In this document: positions 20,836 to 29,406 of the stretch, one piece after another
Layout: each line of letters starts with the position of its first letter
Numbering within the stretch: position 1 is the first letter of the stretch
DNA from: Reyranella sp.
Lineage (GTDB): Bacteria; Pseudomonadota; Alphaproteobacteria; Reyranellales; Reyranellaceae
Length of the DNA stretch: 64,000 nt
Direction of reading: 5' to 3'
Assembly (NCBI RefSeq): GCF_004297405.1
Contig: NZ_SCVC01000046.1
Coordinates: forward strand, 186,001 to 250,000
The notes under the pieces: generated by a model
What the model was told of the DNA's origin: nothing
Database searches by the model: none
The model's input: only the letters and a program-made list of their open reading frames with translations
Position numbers and translations under genes: made by a program

Positions 20836-21225
20836 ATGATCTCCAAACGTGCACTCTGGTCGGGCCGCATCCTGAGCGGCCTTGCCATCGCGTTCCTGAC
20901 AATGGACGGCATCATCAAGCTGGTGCCGATCCAACCGGTCACCGACAGCCTGAAGGACTTGGGTTATCCGACGAGCGACGGTTTCGCGCGTCTGCTGGGC
21001 GTGATCACGCTCGGTTGCACCGCGCTCTACGCCTGGCCGCGCACCGCTCTGCTGGGCGCCGTGGTCATGACCGGTCTGTTGGGCGGCGCCATGGCGAGCC
21101 ATATCAGGCTCGACCATCCGCTGTTCACCCACACGCTGTTTGGGCTCTGGCTCGGACTGATCGTGTGGGGGGGATTGTGGTTGCGCGACGAGCGCGTGCG
21201 ACGAGTGATGCCGTTTATGCAGTAA
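20836..21225 (+). CDS. DoxX-like four-helix membrane protein
   Basis: A 129-residue protein with four hydrophobic segments (about residues 7-25, 48-66, 70-88 and 98-116) and a D-G-I-I-K-L-V-P motif after helix 1, resembling the DoxX-like family of small inner-membrane proteins. DoxX-type proteins have been linked to thiosulfate or quinone chemistry and to oxidative stress, but a role here is not deducible. It is co-transcribed with the VOC gene and overlaps the 3' end of recQ by 11 bases on the other strand. Confidence 0.8.
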   Translation: MISKRALWSGRILSGLAIAFLTMDGIIKLVPIQPVTDSLKDLGYPTSDGFARLLGVITLGCTALYAWPRTALLGAVVMTGLLGGAMASHIRLDHPLFTHTLFGLWLGLIVWGGLWLRDERVRRVMPFMQ

Positions 21226-23041
21226 CACCGCCGCGAATCGCATCGAGGAAGGCGGCGCCATAGCGTTCGAGCTTGGCGTCACCGACCCCGTGGATTTCGC
21301 GCATCGCACCGGGTGTCGTCGGGCGATGCGTCGCGAGTTCGACCAGAGTGCGGTCAGAGAAGACGACGTAGGACGGCACGTTTTGCGCACGCGCCAGCCG
21401 GGTCCGCAGCGCCTTCAGCGAATCGAGCAAGACCGTATCGCCATCTCCGACGACCGTCGCGGCGGCGGCGCGCCGATCACGGCGCGAGTTCTTGCCGGCA
21501 GCGCCCGATGTCAGGTCTTTGCGTAGCTCGATCTTCTGCTCGCCTTTCAGCACGCGCCAGCCTTCGTCGGTGACCCACCAGCGGCCATGCTCCATCAAAT
21601 CTTGCGCGATCAGGCCGACTGCCGAGAGCTGGCGGAAGATCGAGCGCCATTCGGCGGGCTTGCGATCCTTGCCGACGCCGAAGGTCGGCAATTTCTCGTG
21701 ATTGAACTTCTGGACATTGTCGGTGAGGTCGCCGGTCAGGATGGCGACCAGATGCTCCATGCCGAAACGCTCACCCGTCCGCACAACGGCCGACATTGCC
21801 TTCTGCGCATCGATGGTGCCGTCGAACAGCTCGACGCCTTCCATACAGAGATCGCAGTTGCCGCAAGTCTCCGACGGTTCGCCGAAATAGGCCAGCAAGG
21901 TCTGGCGGCGACAGCGCGGCGCCTCGGCCAGGGACAGCAGAGCGCCCAGCCGCTGGCGCTCGATGCGCTTGCGCTCGTCCGAGGACTCGCCCTGCTCGAT
22001 CTGCAGCCGGCGCAGCTGCATGTCGCCCAGACCATAAAGCGTAAGTGTGTCTGCCGGCAGACCGTCGCGACCGGCGCGGCCGATCTCCTGGTAGTAGGCC
22101 TCGACATTGGCCGGCAGGTCGGCGTGGCAGACGAAACGCACGTCGGGTTTGTCGATGCCCATGCCGAAGGCCACGGTCGCGGTCATCACCACGCCATCGT
22201 CCTGCTGGAAGGCATCCTGGTTGGCATCCCGCACCGTCTTGTCGAGACCGGCATGGTAGGGCAACGCGCGCACGCCGGCCGCGGCCAGCGCAGTCGCCAG
22301 CTCCTCGACCTTGCGACGCGACGCGCAATAGACGATGCCGCTCTCGCCTTGATGGGTCTGCACGAAGGACAGGACCTGGCGCGTCGAACGCTCCTTGGGC
22401 TTGAAGGCGAGCTTGAGATTGGGTCGGTCGAAGCTTCGCACGAAGATGCGCGGCGACGGCGCAAACAGCTTCTCGACGATATCGCCGCGGGTCGGCGCGT
22501 CGGCCGTGGCGGTGAACGCCAGAGTCTGTAGCCGGCCACCGATCTGTCGCGCGAGATTGCCCAGGCTCAGATACTCAGGCCGGAAGTCGTGACCCCATTG
22601 CGAGACGCAATGTGCTTCGTCGATCGCCATCATCGAGACATGGGCCTCGGCCAGCATCTCGACCGTGTCGGGCCGCGCCAGCCGTTCGGGGGCAACGTAG
22701 AGCAGCCTGAGCTCGCGGTTGCGCAGCAGGCTCATCACGCGGGCGTTCTCGGCAGGCTCGTTGCTGGAGTTGAGACTGCCCGCCGCCACGCCTGCCGCCG
22801 TCAGCGCGCGGACCTGGTCGCGCATCAAGGCAATCAACGGTGAGATCACCAAGGTAAGACCCGGCCGTGCGATCGCCGGAAGCTGATAGCAGAGCGACTT
22901 GCCACTGCCTGTCGGCATGACGGCCAATACATTCTCACCCGCGAGCACGGCACGCACGATTTCCTCCTGGCCCGGACGAAACTCGTTGAAGCCAAAGACG
23001 GAATGCAGCAGCGCGCGTGCGTGTGAGAGGGGATCGTTCAT
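21215..23041 (-). CDS. recQ: ATP-dependent DNA helicase RecQ
   Basis: A 608-residue 3'-5' DNA helicase acting in recombination and replication-fork repair. F-R-P-G-Q-E-E-I (20-28) is the RecQ Q-motif, MPTGSGKS the Walker A, A-I-D-E-A-H-C-V-S-Q-W-G-H-D the Walker B plus aromatic-rich loop, and Q-E-I-G-R-A-G-R-D-G motif VI. Zinc cysteines C-R-R-Q and C-G-N-C-D-L-C lie in the RQC region and an HRDC domain closes the C-terminus (about 520-600). The ATG at 23041 gives the usual N-terminus; an in-frame ATG further upstream adds unrelated residues. No Shine-Dalgarno sequence precedes it. Confidence 0.95.
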   Translation of the reverse strand: MNDPLSHARALLHSVFGFNEFRPGQEEIVRAVLAGENVLAVMPTGSGKSLCYQLPAIARPGLTLVISPLIALMRDQVRALTAAGVAAGSLNSSNEPAENARVMSLLRNRELRLLYVAPERLARPDTVEMLAEAHVSMMAIDEAHCVSQWGHDFRPEYLSLGNLARQIGGRLQTLAFTATADAPTRGDIVEKLFAPSPRIFVRSFDRPNLKLAFKPKERSTRQVLSFVQTHQGESGIVYCASRRKVEELATALAAAGVRALPYHAGLDKTVRDANQDAFQQDDGVVMTATVAFGMGIDKPDVRFVCHADLPANVEAYYQEIGRAGRDGLPADTLTLYGLGDMQLRRLQIEQGESSDERKRIERQRLGALLSLAEAPRCRRQTLLAYFGEPSETCGNCDLCMEGVELFDGTIDAQKAMSAVVRTGERFGMEHLVAILTGDLTDNVQKFNHEKLPTFGVGKDRKPAEWRSIFRQLSAVGLIAQDLMEHGRWWVTDEGWRVLKGEQKIELRKDLTSGAAGKNSRRDRRAAAATVVGDGDTVLLDSLKALRTRLARAQNVPSYVVFSDRTLVELATHRPTTPGAMREIHGVGDAKLERYGAAFLDAIRGGVTA

Positions 23042-23045
23042 TGTT

Positions 23046-23083
23046 GTTGGCGGCACTATTACGCCAACGCCCCGCTCCGTCAT
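23046..23083 (-). promoter_or_regulatory. recQ: Candidate recQ promoter inside an inverted repeat
   Basis: On the reverse strand, ATGACG (23078-23083) and TAATAG (23056-23061) are 16 bases apart. The -10 element lies in the loop of a perfect 7-base inverted repeat, GTTGGCG (23046-23052) and CGCCAAC (23062-23068). Transcription would begin about 8 bases before the ATG, giving an almost leaderless message, in keeping with the missing ribosome-binding site. Confidence 0.4.
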
Positions 23084-23221
23084 GTGGAAGAACGACGCGG
23101 CGGGGATGAGCAGCACTCACAGGGCGGTTTCTCTCACTCGCCGGTCTTGCCAAGGATCGACGGCGACTATTGAGTCTCGTCCTGATATTGCTCGCGCAAG
23201 TTTCGTTATGGGAGACCCGTC

Positions 23222-23611
23222 ATGCTTCGTCTTACCGCCGGCCGCCTTCGTTCCAGCCTGGCCGCTGCCACACTCGTCGTGTCGGCAGCGATGGTCGCAC
23301 CGACCGGGCCGGCCCTGGCGCTCGACTGTCCAGCCGCACAGCCGCTGGCGAAGCCCGGCATCCTCAAGGAGACGCCGGCCCAGATGGCCGCTGTCGGCAA
23401 GCAGCTCGCGAGCGGCGACATGTACAATGCGATCGCCTCGGCGACTGCCGACCTGCGCGTCCGCTATCCCGGTGTCGAAAGCGCCGAAGTGGTCAACTAC
23501 CTGGTGACCGCCTACTGCCCCGCCGTGAACGCCAACACCAAACTCAGCGAGGCGCAGAAGCGCACGGCGGTCGATAGCTTCGCCAGCCAGGTCATGCGGC
23601 AGGTCTACTGA
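23222..23611 (+). CDS. Small exported protein, function unknown
   Basis: A 129-residue protein with a clear Sec signal peptide (about 1-37, R-L-R-S-S-L then Ala/Val-rich core ending A-L-A-L-D). The mature part is about 92 residues, with two cysteines (C-P-A-A and Y-C-P-A) that could form a disulfide, and mostly helical sequence. I recognise no family. A GGGAG lies at 23209-23213 before the ATG. It stands alone between recQ and the SDR gene. Confidence 0.7.
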   Translation: MLRLTAGRLRSSLAAATLVVSAAMVAPTGPALALDCPAAQPLAKPGILKETPAQMAAVGKQLASGDMYNAIASATADLRVRYPGVESAEVVNYLVTAYCPAVNANTKLSEAQKRTAVDSFASQVMRQVY

Positions 23612-23638
23612 TCCGACCGGATCGACCTTAAGGCAGGG

Positions 23639-24412
23639 CTAGTGCCGGGCGGCCTGGCCGCCGTCGAGGGTCATCACCACGCCGCTGATGTAGCTCGCGC
23701 GCTCGGACGCCAGGAACACCGCGAGATCGGCCACTTCATCAGGTTCGGCGGCGCGGCCGAACGGCATGTGTTTGGTGAGTTCGGGCCAGCGCTCGGGATC
23801 GCCCCACTTCTGCTCGGCCTGGCCGCGCAGCAGGGTCAGCATGCGGTCGGTGCGCGTGGCCGGCGGATTGATCGCCACGACCCGGACGCCATGGTCGACG
23901 CTGCGCGAACCCACGGCGCGCGTGAAGGCCATGAGGCCTGCGTTACCCATCGTGCCGGCGACGTAATCATAGTTGTAGCTCTCACCGGCGAGGCCGATGA
24001 CGTTCACCACCACGCCTTTCTTGCGGGCATACATCTTCTCCAGCATGGCGCGGGTGGCGTTCACATAGCCAAACACCTTGAGCTCCCAGGCTTCGCGCCA
24101 CTTGGGCTCGGTCATGCCGAAGATGTCGCCGCGCGGGATGGCGCCGGCATTGTTCACCAGAATGTCGGCGTGTCCTACGGCTTCGACGATGCTGCGCGCC
24201 GTATCGCCCTTGGAGAAATCGGCAGGATGAATCTCGACCGGCACATTGTGCCGGGCCCGGATCTTGTCGCGTGCTGCTTCCAGCGATTCTTTCGATCGCG
24301 AGGCGATGTGCACGGTGCAGCCTTCGGCAGCGAAGCCCATGGCGCAAGCAAAGCCGATGCCGCGGCTGCCGCCGGTGATCAGGACGGTTTTGCCGCCGAG
24401 CTTCATGTCCAT
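23639..24412 (-). CDS. Atypical SDR-family oxidoreductase
   Basis: A 257-residue short-chain dehydrogenase/reductase. The cofactor motif T-G-G-S-R-G-I-G and L-V-N-N-A-G are intact, and the C-terminal G-V-V-M-T-L-D-G-G is typical. The catalytic region is not: where Y-x-x-x-K is expected the sequence reads Y-D-Y-V-A-G-T-M-G-N-A-G, so the lysine is lacking. Similar Y-x-A-G-S-x-G-N versions exist in a recognised subset of SDRs, so this may be a working variant. The start at 24412 has AGAGG 7 bases upstream. It lies 11 bases after the metallo-beta-lactamase-fold gene in one operon. Confidence 0.82.
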   Translation of the reverse strand: MDMKLGGKTVLITGGSRGIGFACAMGFAAEGCTVHIASRSKESLEAARDKIRARHNVPVEIHPADFSKGDTARSIVEAVGHADILVNNAGAIPRGDIFGMTEPKWREAWELKVFGYVNATRAMLEKMYARKKGVVVNVIGLAGESYNYDYVAGTMGNAGLMAFTRAVGSRSVDHGVRVVAINPPATRTDRMLTLLRGQAEQKWGDPERWPELTKHMPFGRAAEPDEVADLAVFLASERASYISGVVMTLDGGQAARH

Positions 24413-24423
24413 GGGACTGCCTC

Positions 24424-25317
24424 TTAAAGCCGATAGGTCGAATCGATGTCGGCGCGGCCATCCCCGGTCTTCACGCGGCCGTCCTTCGCCATCTGCACGA
24501 GATGCGCCAGCATCGACCGACCGGCGGCCTTGTGCAGATGCACCGGCGTATCGGCATAGTTCTTGGCCACCATCTGGGGAATGGTCTGCGGCCCTTCCTT
24601 GAGTCGCGCCAGGATCTGCGCTTCGCGGCCCAGTCGATGCTCGATATAGGCCTGCACGAACGGATTGGGATCGCGGATTTCCGCCCCGTGCGTTGGAATG
24701 TAGAGCGTCTCGTTGCGTGGCAGGAGCTTGCGCAGGCTGGCGAAGTAGTCGGCCATGTTGCCGTCCGGCGGCGAGATCACGGCGGTCGACCAACCCATGA
24801 CATGGTCGCCGGAAAGCAGCGCCTTGTCTTCCTTCACCGCGAAGCAGAGATGATTCGAGATGTGACCCGGGGTGTAGACGGCTTCGACGTTCCAGCCGTC
24901 GCCCTGGATCACATCACCGTCGTTCAGTTTGACGTCGGGCGCGAATGAAAGATCGCCGGCTTCCTCGGCGTGCTCGCCGGCCAGCGGCTTGGGATGCGGC
25001 CCGTAGCTGTAGACCTTGGCGCCCGTCGCCTTGGCGAGCGCCGGTGTCGCCGGCACATGGTCGATATGCGTGTGGGTGACCAGGATATGCGTCACCGTCT
25101 CGCCGCGGAGCGCGCGCAGCACGGCATCGATATGATCCTGCTGGTCGGGACCGGGATCGACGACGGCGACCTTGCCGTGACCGATGATGTAGGTGCCCGT
25201 GCCCTTGAAGGTGAATGGATTCGGATTGTTGGCGACGACGCGGCGGATCAGCGGCGTCACCTCCATGGCTGTGCCGTAGTCGAACTTAAAATCCTTGATG
25301 AAGGGAATGCCGGGCAT
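24424..25317 (-). CDS. Metallo-beta-lactamase-fold hydrolase (LACTB2/glyoxalase II type)
   Basis: A 297-residue MBL-fold hydrolase with the metal motif THTHIDH, followed by His in TPGHISNH and Asp in LLSGDHVMG, all ligands for a binuclear metal site. The C-terminal region (about 220-297) has the helical winged-helix tail seen in LACTB2-like proteins. Candidate substrates are thioesters or phosphodiesters; none can be chosen. It is the middle gene of a reverse-strand set: beta-propeller protein, this enzyme, SDR, with gaps of 10 and 11 bases. Confidence 0.87.
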   Translation of the reverse strand: MPGIPFIKDFKFDYGTAMEVTPLIRRVVANNPNPFTFKGTGTYIIGHGKVAVVDPGPDQQDHIDAVLRALRGETVTHILVTHTHIDHVPATPALAKATGAKVYSYGPHPKPLAGEHAEEAGDLSFAPDVKLNDGDVIQGDGWNVEAVYTPGHISNHLCFAVKEDKALLSGDHVMGWSTAVISPPDGNMADYFASLRKLLPRNETLYIPTHGAEIRDPNPFVQAYIEHRLGREAQILARLKEGPQTIPQMVAKNYADTPVHLHKAAGRSMLAHLVQMAKDGRVKTGDGRADIDSTYRL

Positions 25318-25327
25318 CGCGTACTCG

Positions 25328-27025
25328 CTAAGGGCTGGGCGGTGTCAGTTTGTAGAGGGCATTGCGGATATCGGCGCTGACATAGACGGCGCCGGAGCGG
25401 CTCACCGCCACGCCCGTCGGCATCAGTGCCGGCGGTCCGCCGGGGAACGGCGCCAGGCCGATATCGAGATTGGAGGCGATCACGACCTTGTGGCCGTTGG
25501 CCGGATCGATGGCGACGACCCGCTTTTGGCCAACTTCGGCAACGTAGAGCTTGCCGTCCGGTCCGACATCGATGCCTTCCGGGCCGGCAAGATTGTCGGC
25601 CACCACCTTGCGGGCACCCGATGCCACATCGATCTGAGTCACGGCGCCGGCCGCGATTTCGGTGACGTAGATCAGCGTGCCGGCGCCCTGCGCCAGGGCC
25701 ACCGGCCCACGCAGTTCCTTCACGACATTCGTGCGCGTCTTGCCGTCGGGACTCACCTTCACGAGATTGCCCGTGGCGAGTTCGGCCACGTAAATCGTGC
25801 CGTCGGCGGCCTCCAGCGCATCGACGGGTGCGGCAAACTCGGTGAACGTCGCCACCAGCTTGCCGGTCTTGCGATCGATCTTCTGCACGGTGTTGGAGAA
25901 CCAGCTCGAAAGCAGCGTGTGCTTAGGCCCGACCGAGATGCCTGTCGGATAGGAATGCGTCTCGCCATGCACGCGCAGCACATCGGTCACCGCACCGGTC
26001 GTGCCGTCGACATTGCGATAGCTGAACACGTCGGCGACGTGCACCGTCTCCTTACCGCCTTCCGTCGTCACGGCGAGATCGGCCGGAATGGCGAGCTTGC
26101 CCTCGACGATGGTGCGCCACGACCCGGTCTGCTTGTCGACCATGTAGATGCCGTTGTCGGTCATCGAGGTGACGAACAACCGGCCACGCGAATCGAAGGC
26201 GAGATTGTCGAGACCGGGCTTCATCGATGCCACCAGCCTCTTCGCCTTGCTGGTCAGGCTGACACTCCAGATGCCGCCGGTACCCGTGTCGACGACATAG
26301 ACGTTGTCGCGGTTCTGCGGATCGATGTTGGCCGCTGCCGGAATCTTAAAGCCGGAGGCGATGACCTCCGAGGCGCCGGTTTCCAGGTTCACCTTGACGA
26401 TCTCGCCCTTGAACCAGATCGGCCCGTAGAGGAAGCCATCGTCCCTGTGAATCTCGAAACCGTTCAGGCCACCCATCTTCTCGGCGATGCGGCGCAGCTC
26501 GTTGCGGGCAAACGGCTTGAAGTCGGGCTTGTCGACGTTCTTGAGATCAACCTCGTAGAGCGCGTCACCCAGAAACACTTCGGTGACGAACAGGCGGCCG
26601 TCCTTGCCGAAGGCGAGCGAGTTCGGACCGCTCAAGCCCTGCGCAACTTCGATGGTCTTGCCGTTGGGCTTGCGGATATAGACCTTGCCCAGAAGGAAGG
26701 CCGTCCATGCCATCGTGCCGTCGTCGGCGAAAGCAATGTCGTCGGCCATGCCGGTCGGCGGATCGATGACGCGATCGACCTCACCGGAATCGACCTGCAC
26801 GCGGTAGAGAGTCTGACCGACTACGGAGCCAGCGAAAAGCTGGTCATCCTTGTTGAAGGCGAGCCCATGCACGCCATGGAACCACGAGCCCGGCACCAGG
26901 AACTGCTGATTGTATTCCTTGGCTGCTGGGGCTGGCTGCGCCGACGGTGCAGCCTGCTGGGCCAGCGCCGATCCCGCCAGGCCAAACACCAGCGCCGCCG
27001 TCGTGACAATGCGGCCCAACTCCAT
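25328..27025 (-). CDS. Exported SMP-30/NHL-type beta-propeller protein
   Basis: A 565-residue secreted protein with a Sec signal peptide ending about residue 24 (A-L-A-Q-Q), a short Ala/Pro linker, then many repeated blades of the form G-L-x-F-x-x-D-G-x-L-F-V-x-E, for example D-G-R-L-F-V-T-E and R-G-R-L-F-V-T-S. The length suggests two six-bladed propellers or one large one. Relatives are gluconolactonases, strictosidine-synthase-like and lyase-type propellers; the function here is unknown. The ATG at 27025 is 7 bases after GGAGG. It diverges from the racemase gene across 122 bases. Confidence 0.8.
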   Translation of the reverse strand: MELGRIVTTAALVFGLAGSALAQQAAPSAQPAPAAKEYNQQFLVPGSWFHGVHGLAFNKDDQLFAGSVVGQTLYRVQVDSGEVDRVIDPPTGMADDIAFADDGTMAWTAFLLGKVYIRKPNGKTIEVAQGLSGPNSLAFGKDGRLFVTEVFLGDALYEVDLKNVDKPDFKPFARNELRRIAEKMGGLNGFEIHRDDGFLYGPIWFKGEIVKVNLETGASEVIASGFKIPAAANIDPQNRDNVYVVDTGTGGIWSVSLTSKAKRLVASMKPGLDNLAFDSRGRLFVTSMTDNGIYMVDKQTGSWRTIVEGKLAIPADLAVTTEGGKETVHVADVFSYRNVDGTTGAVTDVLRVHGETHSYPTGISVGPKHTLLSSWFSNTVQKIDRKTGKLVATFTEFAAPVDALEAADGTIYVAELATGNLVKVSPDGKTRTNVVKELRGPVALAQGAGTLIYVTEIAAGAVTQIDVASGARKVVADNLAGPEGIDVGPDGKLYVAEVGQKRVVAIDPANGHKVVIASNLDIGLAPFPGGPPALMPTGVAVSRSGAVYVSADIRNALYKLTPPSP

Positions 27026-27147
27026 CCCATTTCCTCCGACCGTCTTTATCGCGGCGCGAACTTTAGACCGGAGGACAGGTTTTGTAACGCCGAACCCTTC
27101 GGCTACCATTGGCACATCAAGGATGGCGCATTCTGCAGGAGGGAATC

Positions 27148-28302
27148 ATGGCGGGGCCACTTTCAGGACTGACGATCGTCGAGCTGGCTGGCATCGGGCC
27201 GGGCCCGATGTGCTCGATGATGCTGGGTGACATGGGCGCCGACGTGATCCGTGTCGATCGCACCAAGGCGCACGTGATGGACCGCCTCGCCGATCCGAAG
27301 TTCGCGGTGCACAACAGGAGCCGTCGTTCGGTCTCGGTCGACCTGCAGAAGAAGGAAGGCATCGAGGTCGTGCTGCGCCTGATCGAGAAGGCTGACGGCC
27401 TCACGGAACCGTTCCGTCCCGGTGTCGCCGAGCGGCTCGGCCTCGGGCCGGATGTCTGCCTGAAGCGCAATCCGAAACTGGTCTATGGCCGCATGACGGG
27501 TTGGGGTCAGGAAGGCCCGCTCGCCAAGGCGGCCGGCCACGACATCAACTACATCGCCCTGACGGGTGCGCTGCATGCGATCGGTGGCAAGGACCGGCCG
27601 ACGCCGCCGCTCAACTTGGTCGGCGATTTCGGCGGCGGCGGCATGCTGCTGGCCTTCGGCATGGTGTGCGGCCTGCTCGAAGCGCAACGTTCGGGTAAGG
27701 GTCAAGTCGTCGATGCCGCCATGGTCGATGGCGCCGCCCTTCTGCTGGGCGGCATTTATGGCATGGCCGGCGCCGGTCTCTGGAACGATGCTGAGCGCGA
27801 GACCAACATGCTCGATGGCGGCGCGCACTTCTACGGCACCTACGCGACCAAGGACGGCAAGCATGTCTGTATTGGCTCGATCGAGCCGCAGTTCTACGAA
27901 CTGCTCCTCGAGAAGACCGGGCTGAAGGGCGAATCACTGCCCGCGCAGATGGATCGCAAGGCGTGGGGCCAGTTCAAGACCCGCCTCGAAGGCATCTTCA
28001 AGACCAAGACGCGCGATGAATGGTGCGCGATCATGGAAGGTACCGACATCTGCTTTGCACCGGTGCTGACCATGAAGGAAGCCCCGAGCCATGCGCACGC
28101 CAAGGCGCGCAACGCCTATGTCGACGTTCAGGGCTTCCAGCAGCCCGCGGCGGCGCCGCGCTTCTCGCGCACCAAGGAAGGTGTCCGTGGGCCGGCCGCC
28201 AAGCGCGGTCAGCACACCGACGAGATCCTGGGCGAGCGTGGCTTCTCGGCAAAGGAGATCGGCGAGCTGAAGGCCGCAGGCGTCGTCGGCGCGCAGGCAT
28301 AA
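27148..28302 (+). CDS. Alpha-methylacyl-CoA racemase (CaiB/BaiF family)
   Basis: A 384-residue type III CoA-transferase family protein of the AMACR subgroup, which epimerises 2-methyl-branched acyl-CoA thioesters so they can enter beta-oxidation. The racemase catalytic pair is visible as His131 (G-H-D-I-N-Y) and Asp160 (V-G-D-F-G-G-G-G), where CoA-transferases use a single Asp instead; G-S-I-E-P-Q-F-Y is another AMACR block. The ATG at 27148 follows GGAGGG. A weak TTGTAA (27082)/TACCAT (27104) pair with 16-base spacing lies upstream. It is followed 9 bases later by the EI24 gene. Confidence 0.9.
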   Translation: MAGPLSGLTIVELAGIGPGPMCSMMLGDMGADVIRVDRTKAHVMDRLADPKFAVHNRSRRSVSVDLQKKEGIEVVLRLIEKADGLTEPFRPGVAERLGLGPDVCLKRNPKLVYGRMTGWGQEGPLAKAAGHDINYIALTGALHAIGGKDRPTPPLNLVGDFGGGGMLLAFGMVCGLLEAQRSGKGQVVDAAMVDGAALLLGGIYGMAGAGLWNDAERETNMLDGGAHFYGTYATKDGKHVCIGSIEPQFYELLLEKTGLKGESLPAQMDRKAWGQFKTRLEGIFKTKTRDEWCAIMEGTDICFAPVLTMKEAPSHAHAKARNAYVDVQGFQQPAAAPRFSRTKEGVRGPAAKRGQHTDEILGERGFSAKEIGELKAAGVVGAQA

Positions 28303-28311
28303 CAAAGGCGC

Positions 28312-29007
28312 ATGATCCGCGCCTTCGAACTCGCGGTCCGGCAGCTCAGCGATCCCAGGCTGCGCGGCATCATCTGGCAGTCACTGGCCTTGTCGCTGGT
28401 GCTGCAGGTGGGCATCGGTGTCCTGGCCTGGTGGGCGTTGCAGTCCTTCGCCACCTTCCAGTGGAGTTGGCTCAACGACGCCATCCGCTGGTTGGGCGGC
28501 GGCGCCGTGGTCGTGCTGGCGCTGATGCTCTTTCCCGCGAGCTTCGGCATCGTGATCTCGATCTTCATGGAGAAGATCGCCGACATCGTGGAGAGCGAGC
28601 ACTATCCGAAGCTCGGGCCGGCGCGGGGCATTCCGGTCTGGACCGGCATCTGGTCGGGCATCCTGTTCCTGGTGACCCTGATCGTCCTGAACCTGCTGAT
28701 GCTGCCCTTCTACCTGGTGGCACTGTTCGTGGCCGGGCTGGGCGCCGTCCTGTTCTATGGAGTCAACGGCTGGCTGGCTGGTCGTGAATACTATGAGCAG
28801 GTGGCGCTGCGCCGCCGCGACCCGGCCGAGGTTCGCGCCTGGCGCAAGGCCAACGGCGGCACGCTCTGGCTGACCGGCGCGGCCATCGTTTTCCTGGGCA
28901 CCATCCCGATCCTGAACCTGATCGTACCGGTCCTCGGCGTCGCGGCGATGGTTCATATCGCGCAAATGCTGAAGCCACCCTTTAATCCACCGGCAGGCCC
29001 GCGCTAA
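28312..29007 (+). CDS. EI24/CysZ-like membrane protein
   Basis: A 231-residue integral membrane protein with about five hydrophobic segments (23-45, 60-85, 120-150, 180-200, 205-222) and the E-x-E-H-Y-P-x-L block shared by the EI24-domain (CysZ-like) family. CysZ imports sulfate in some bacteria, but there are no sulfate genes here and alphaproteobacterial members are mostly uncharacterised. Start ATG at 28312, 9 bases after the racemase stop, so they are probably co-transcribed. Confidence 0.82.
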   Translation: MIRAFELAVRQLSDPRLRGIIWQSLALSLVLQVGIGVLAWWALQSFATFQWSWLNDAIRWLGGGAVVVLALMLFPASFGIVISIFMEKIADIVESEHYPKLGPARGIPVWTGIWSGILFLVTLIVLNLLMLPFYLVALFVAGLGAVLFYGVNGWLAGREYYEQVALRRRDPAEVRAWRKANGGTLWLTGAAIVFLGTIPILNLIVPVLGVAAMVHIAQMLKPPFNPPAGPR

Positions 29008-29016
29008 AGTGCGAGC

Positions 29017-29406
29017 ATGAAATGGACGACGGGGGCACTGGCATCAATCCTCTTGTTAGGGGGATGCCAGACAGGCAATCAGCAATATTCGCTTTCCGGC
29101 GGCGAGAAGGGTGTTTTCAACTCGCGCAATGCCGGTTCGCCAATTTCTCAGGACCGCCTCAAGGGCCTCGATGAAGCGCAGCTGACGGCGCTTCTCGGCG
29201 CCCCGCAGCTCGACCGCAAGGACGGGCCGGCGCGCGTGCTGCGTTACCAATCGGATGGCTGCACCTTGTTCGTGTCGATGTACCAGCGCGACGGCCAGCC
29301 CTGGCGCGCCGAGTTCGCCGATGCCTACGACACGCAGCTACGCCCGTTGGCGCCGCCCGACCAGTGTGCAGGCTCCATCGCCGCACAGAGGCGGCGCACG
29401 GCCTGA
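29017..29406 (+). CDS. Small lipoprotein, function unknown
   Basis: A 129-residue protein with a lipoprotein signal peptide, lipobox L-L-G-G-C with Cys17 as the modified residue. The mature part is about 112 residues with a conserved-looking core D-E-A-Q-L-T-A-L-L-G-A-P followed by R-Y-Q-S-D-G-C-T-L-F-V, which is reminiscent of small SmpA/OmlA-like outer-membrane lipoproteins, where a short helix precedes beta strands; that likeness is weak. It starts 9 bases after the EI24 gene and ends directly against the convergent hydrolase gene. Confidence 0.75.
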   Translation: MKWTTGALASILLLGGCQTGNQQYSLSGGEKGVFNSRNAGSPISQDRLKGLDEAQLTALLGAPQLDRKDGPARVLRYQSDGCTLFVSMYQRDGQPWRAEFADAYDTQLRPLAPPDQCAGSIAAQRRRTA

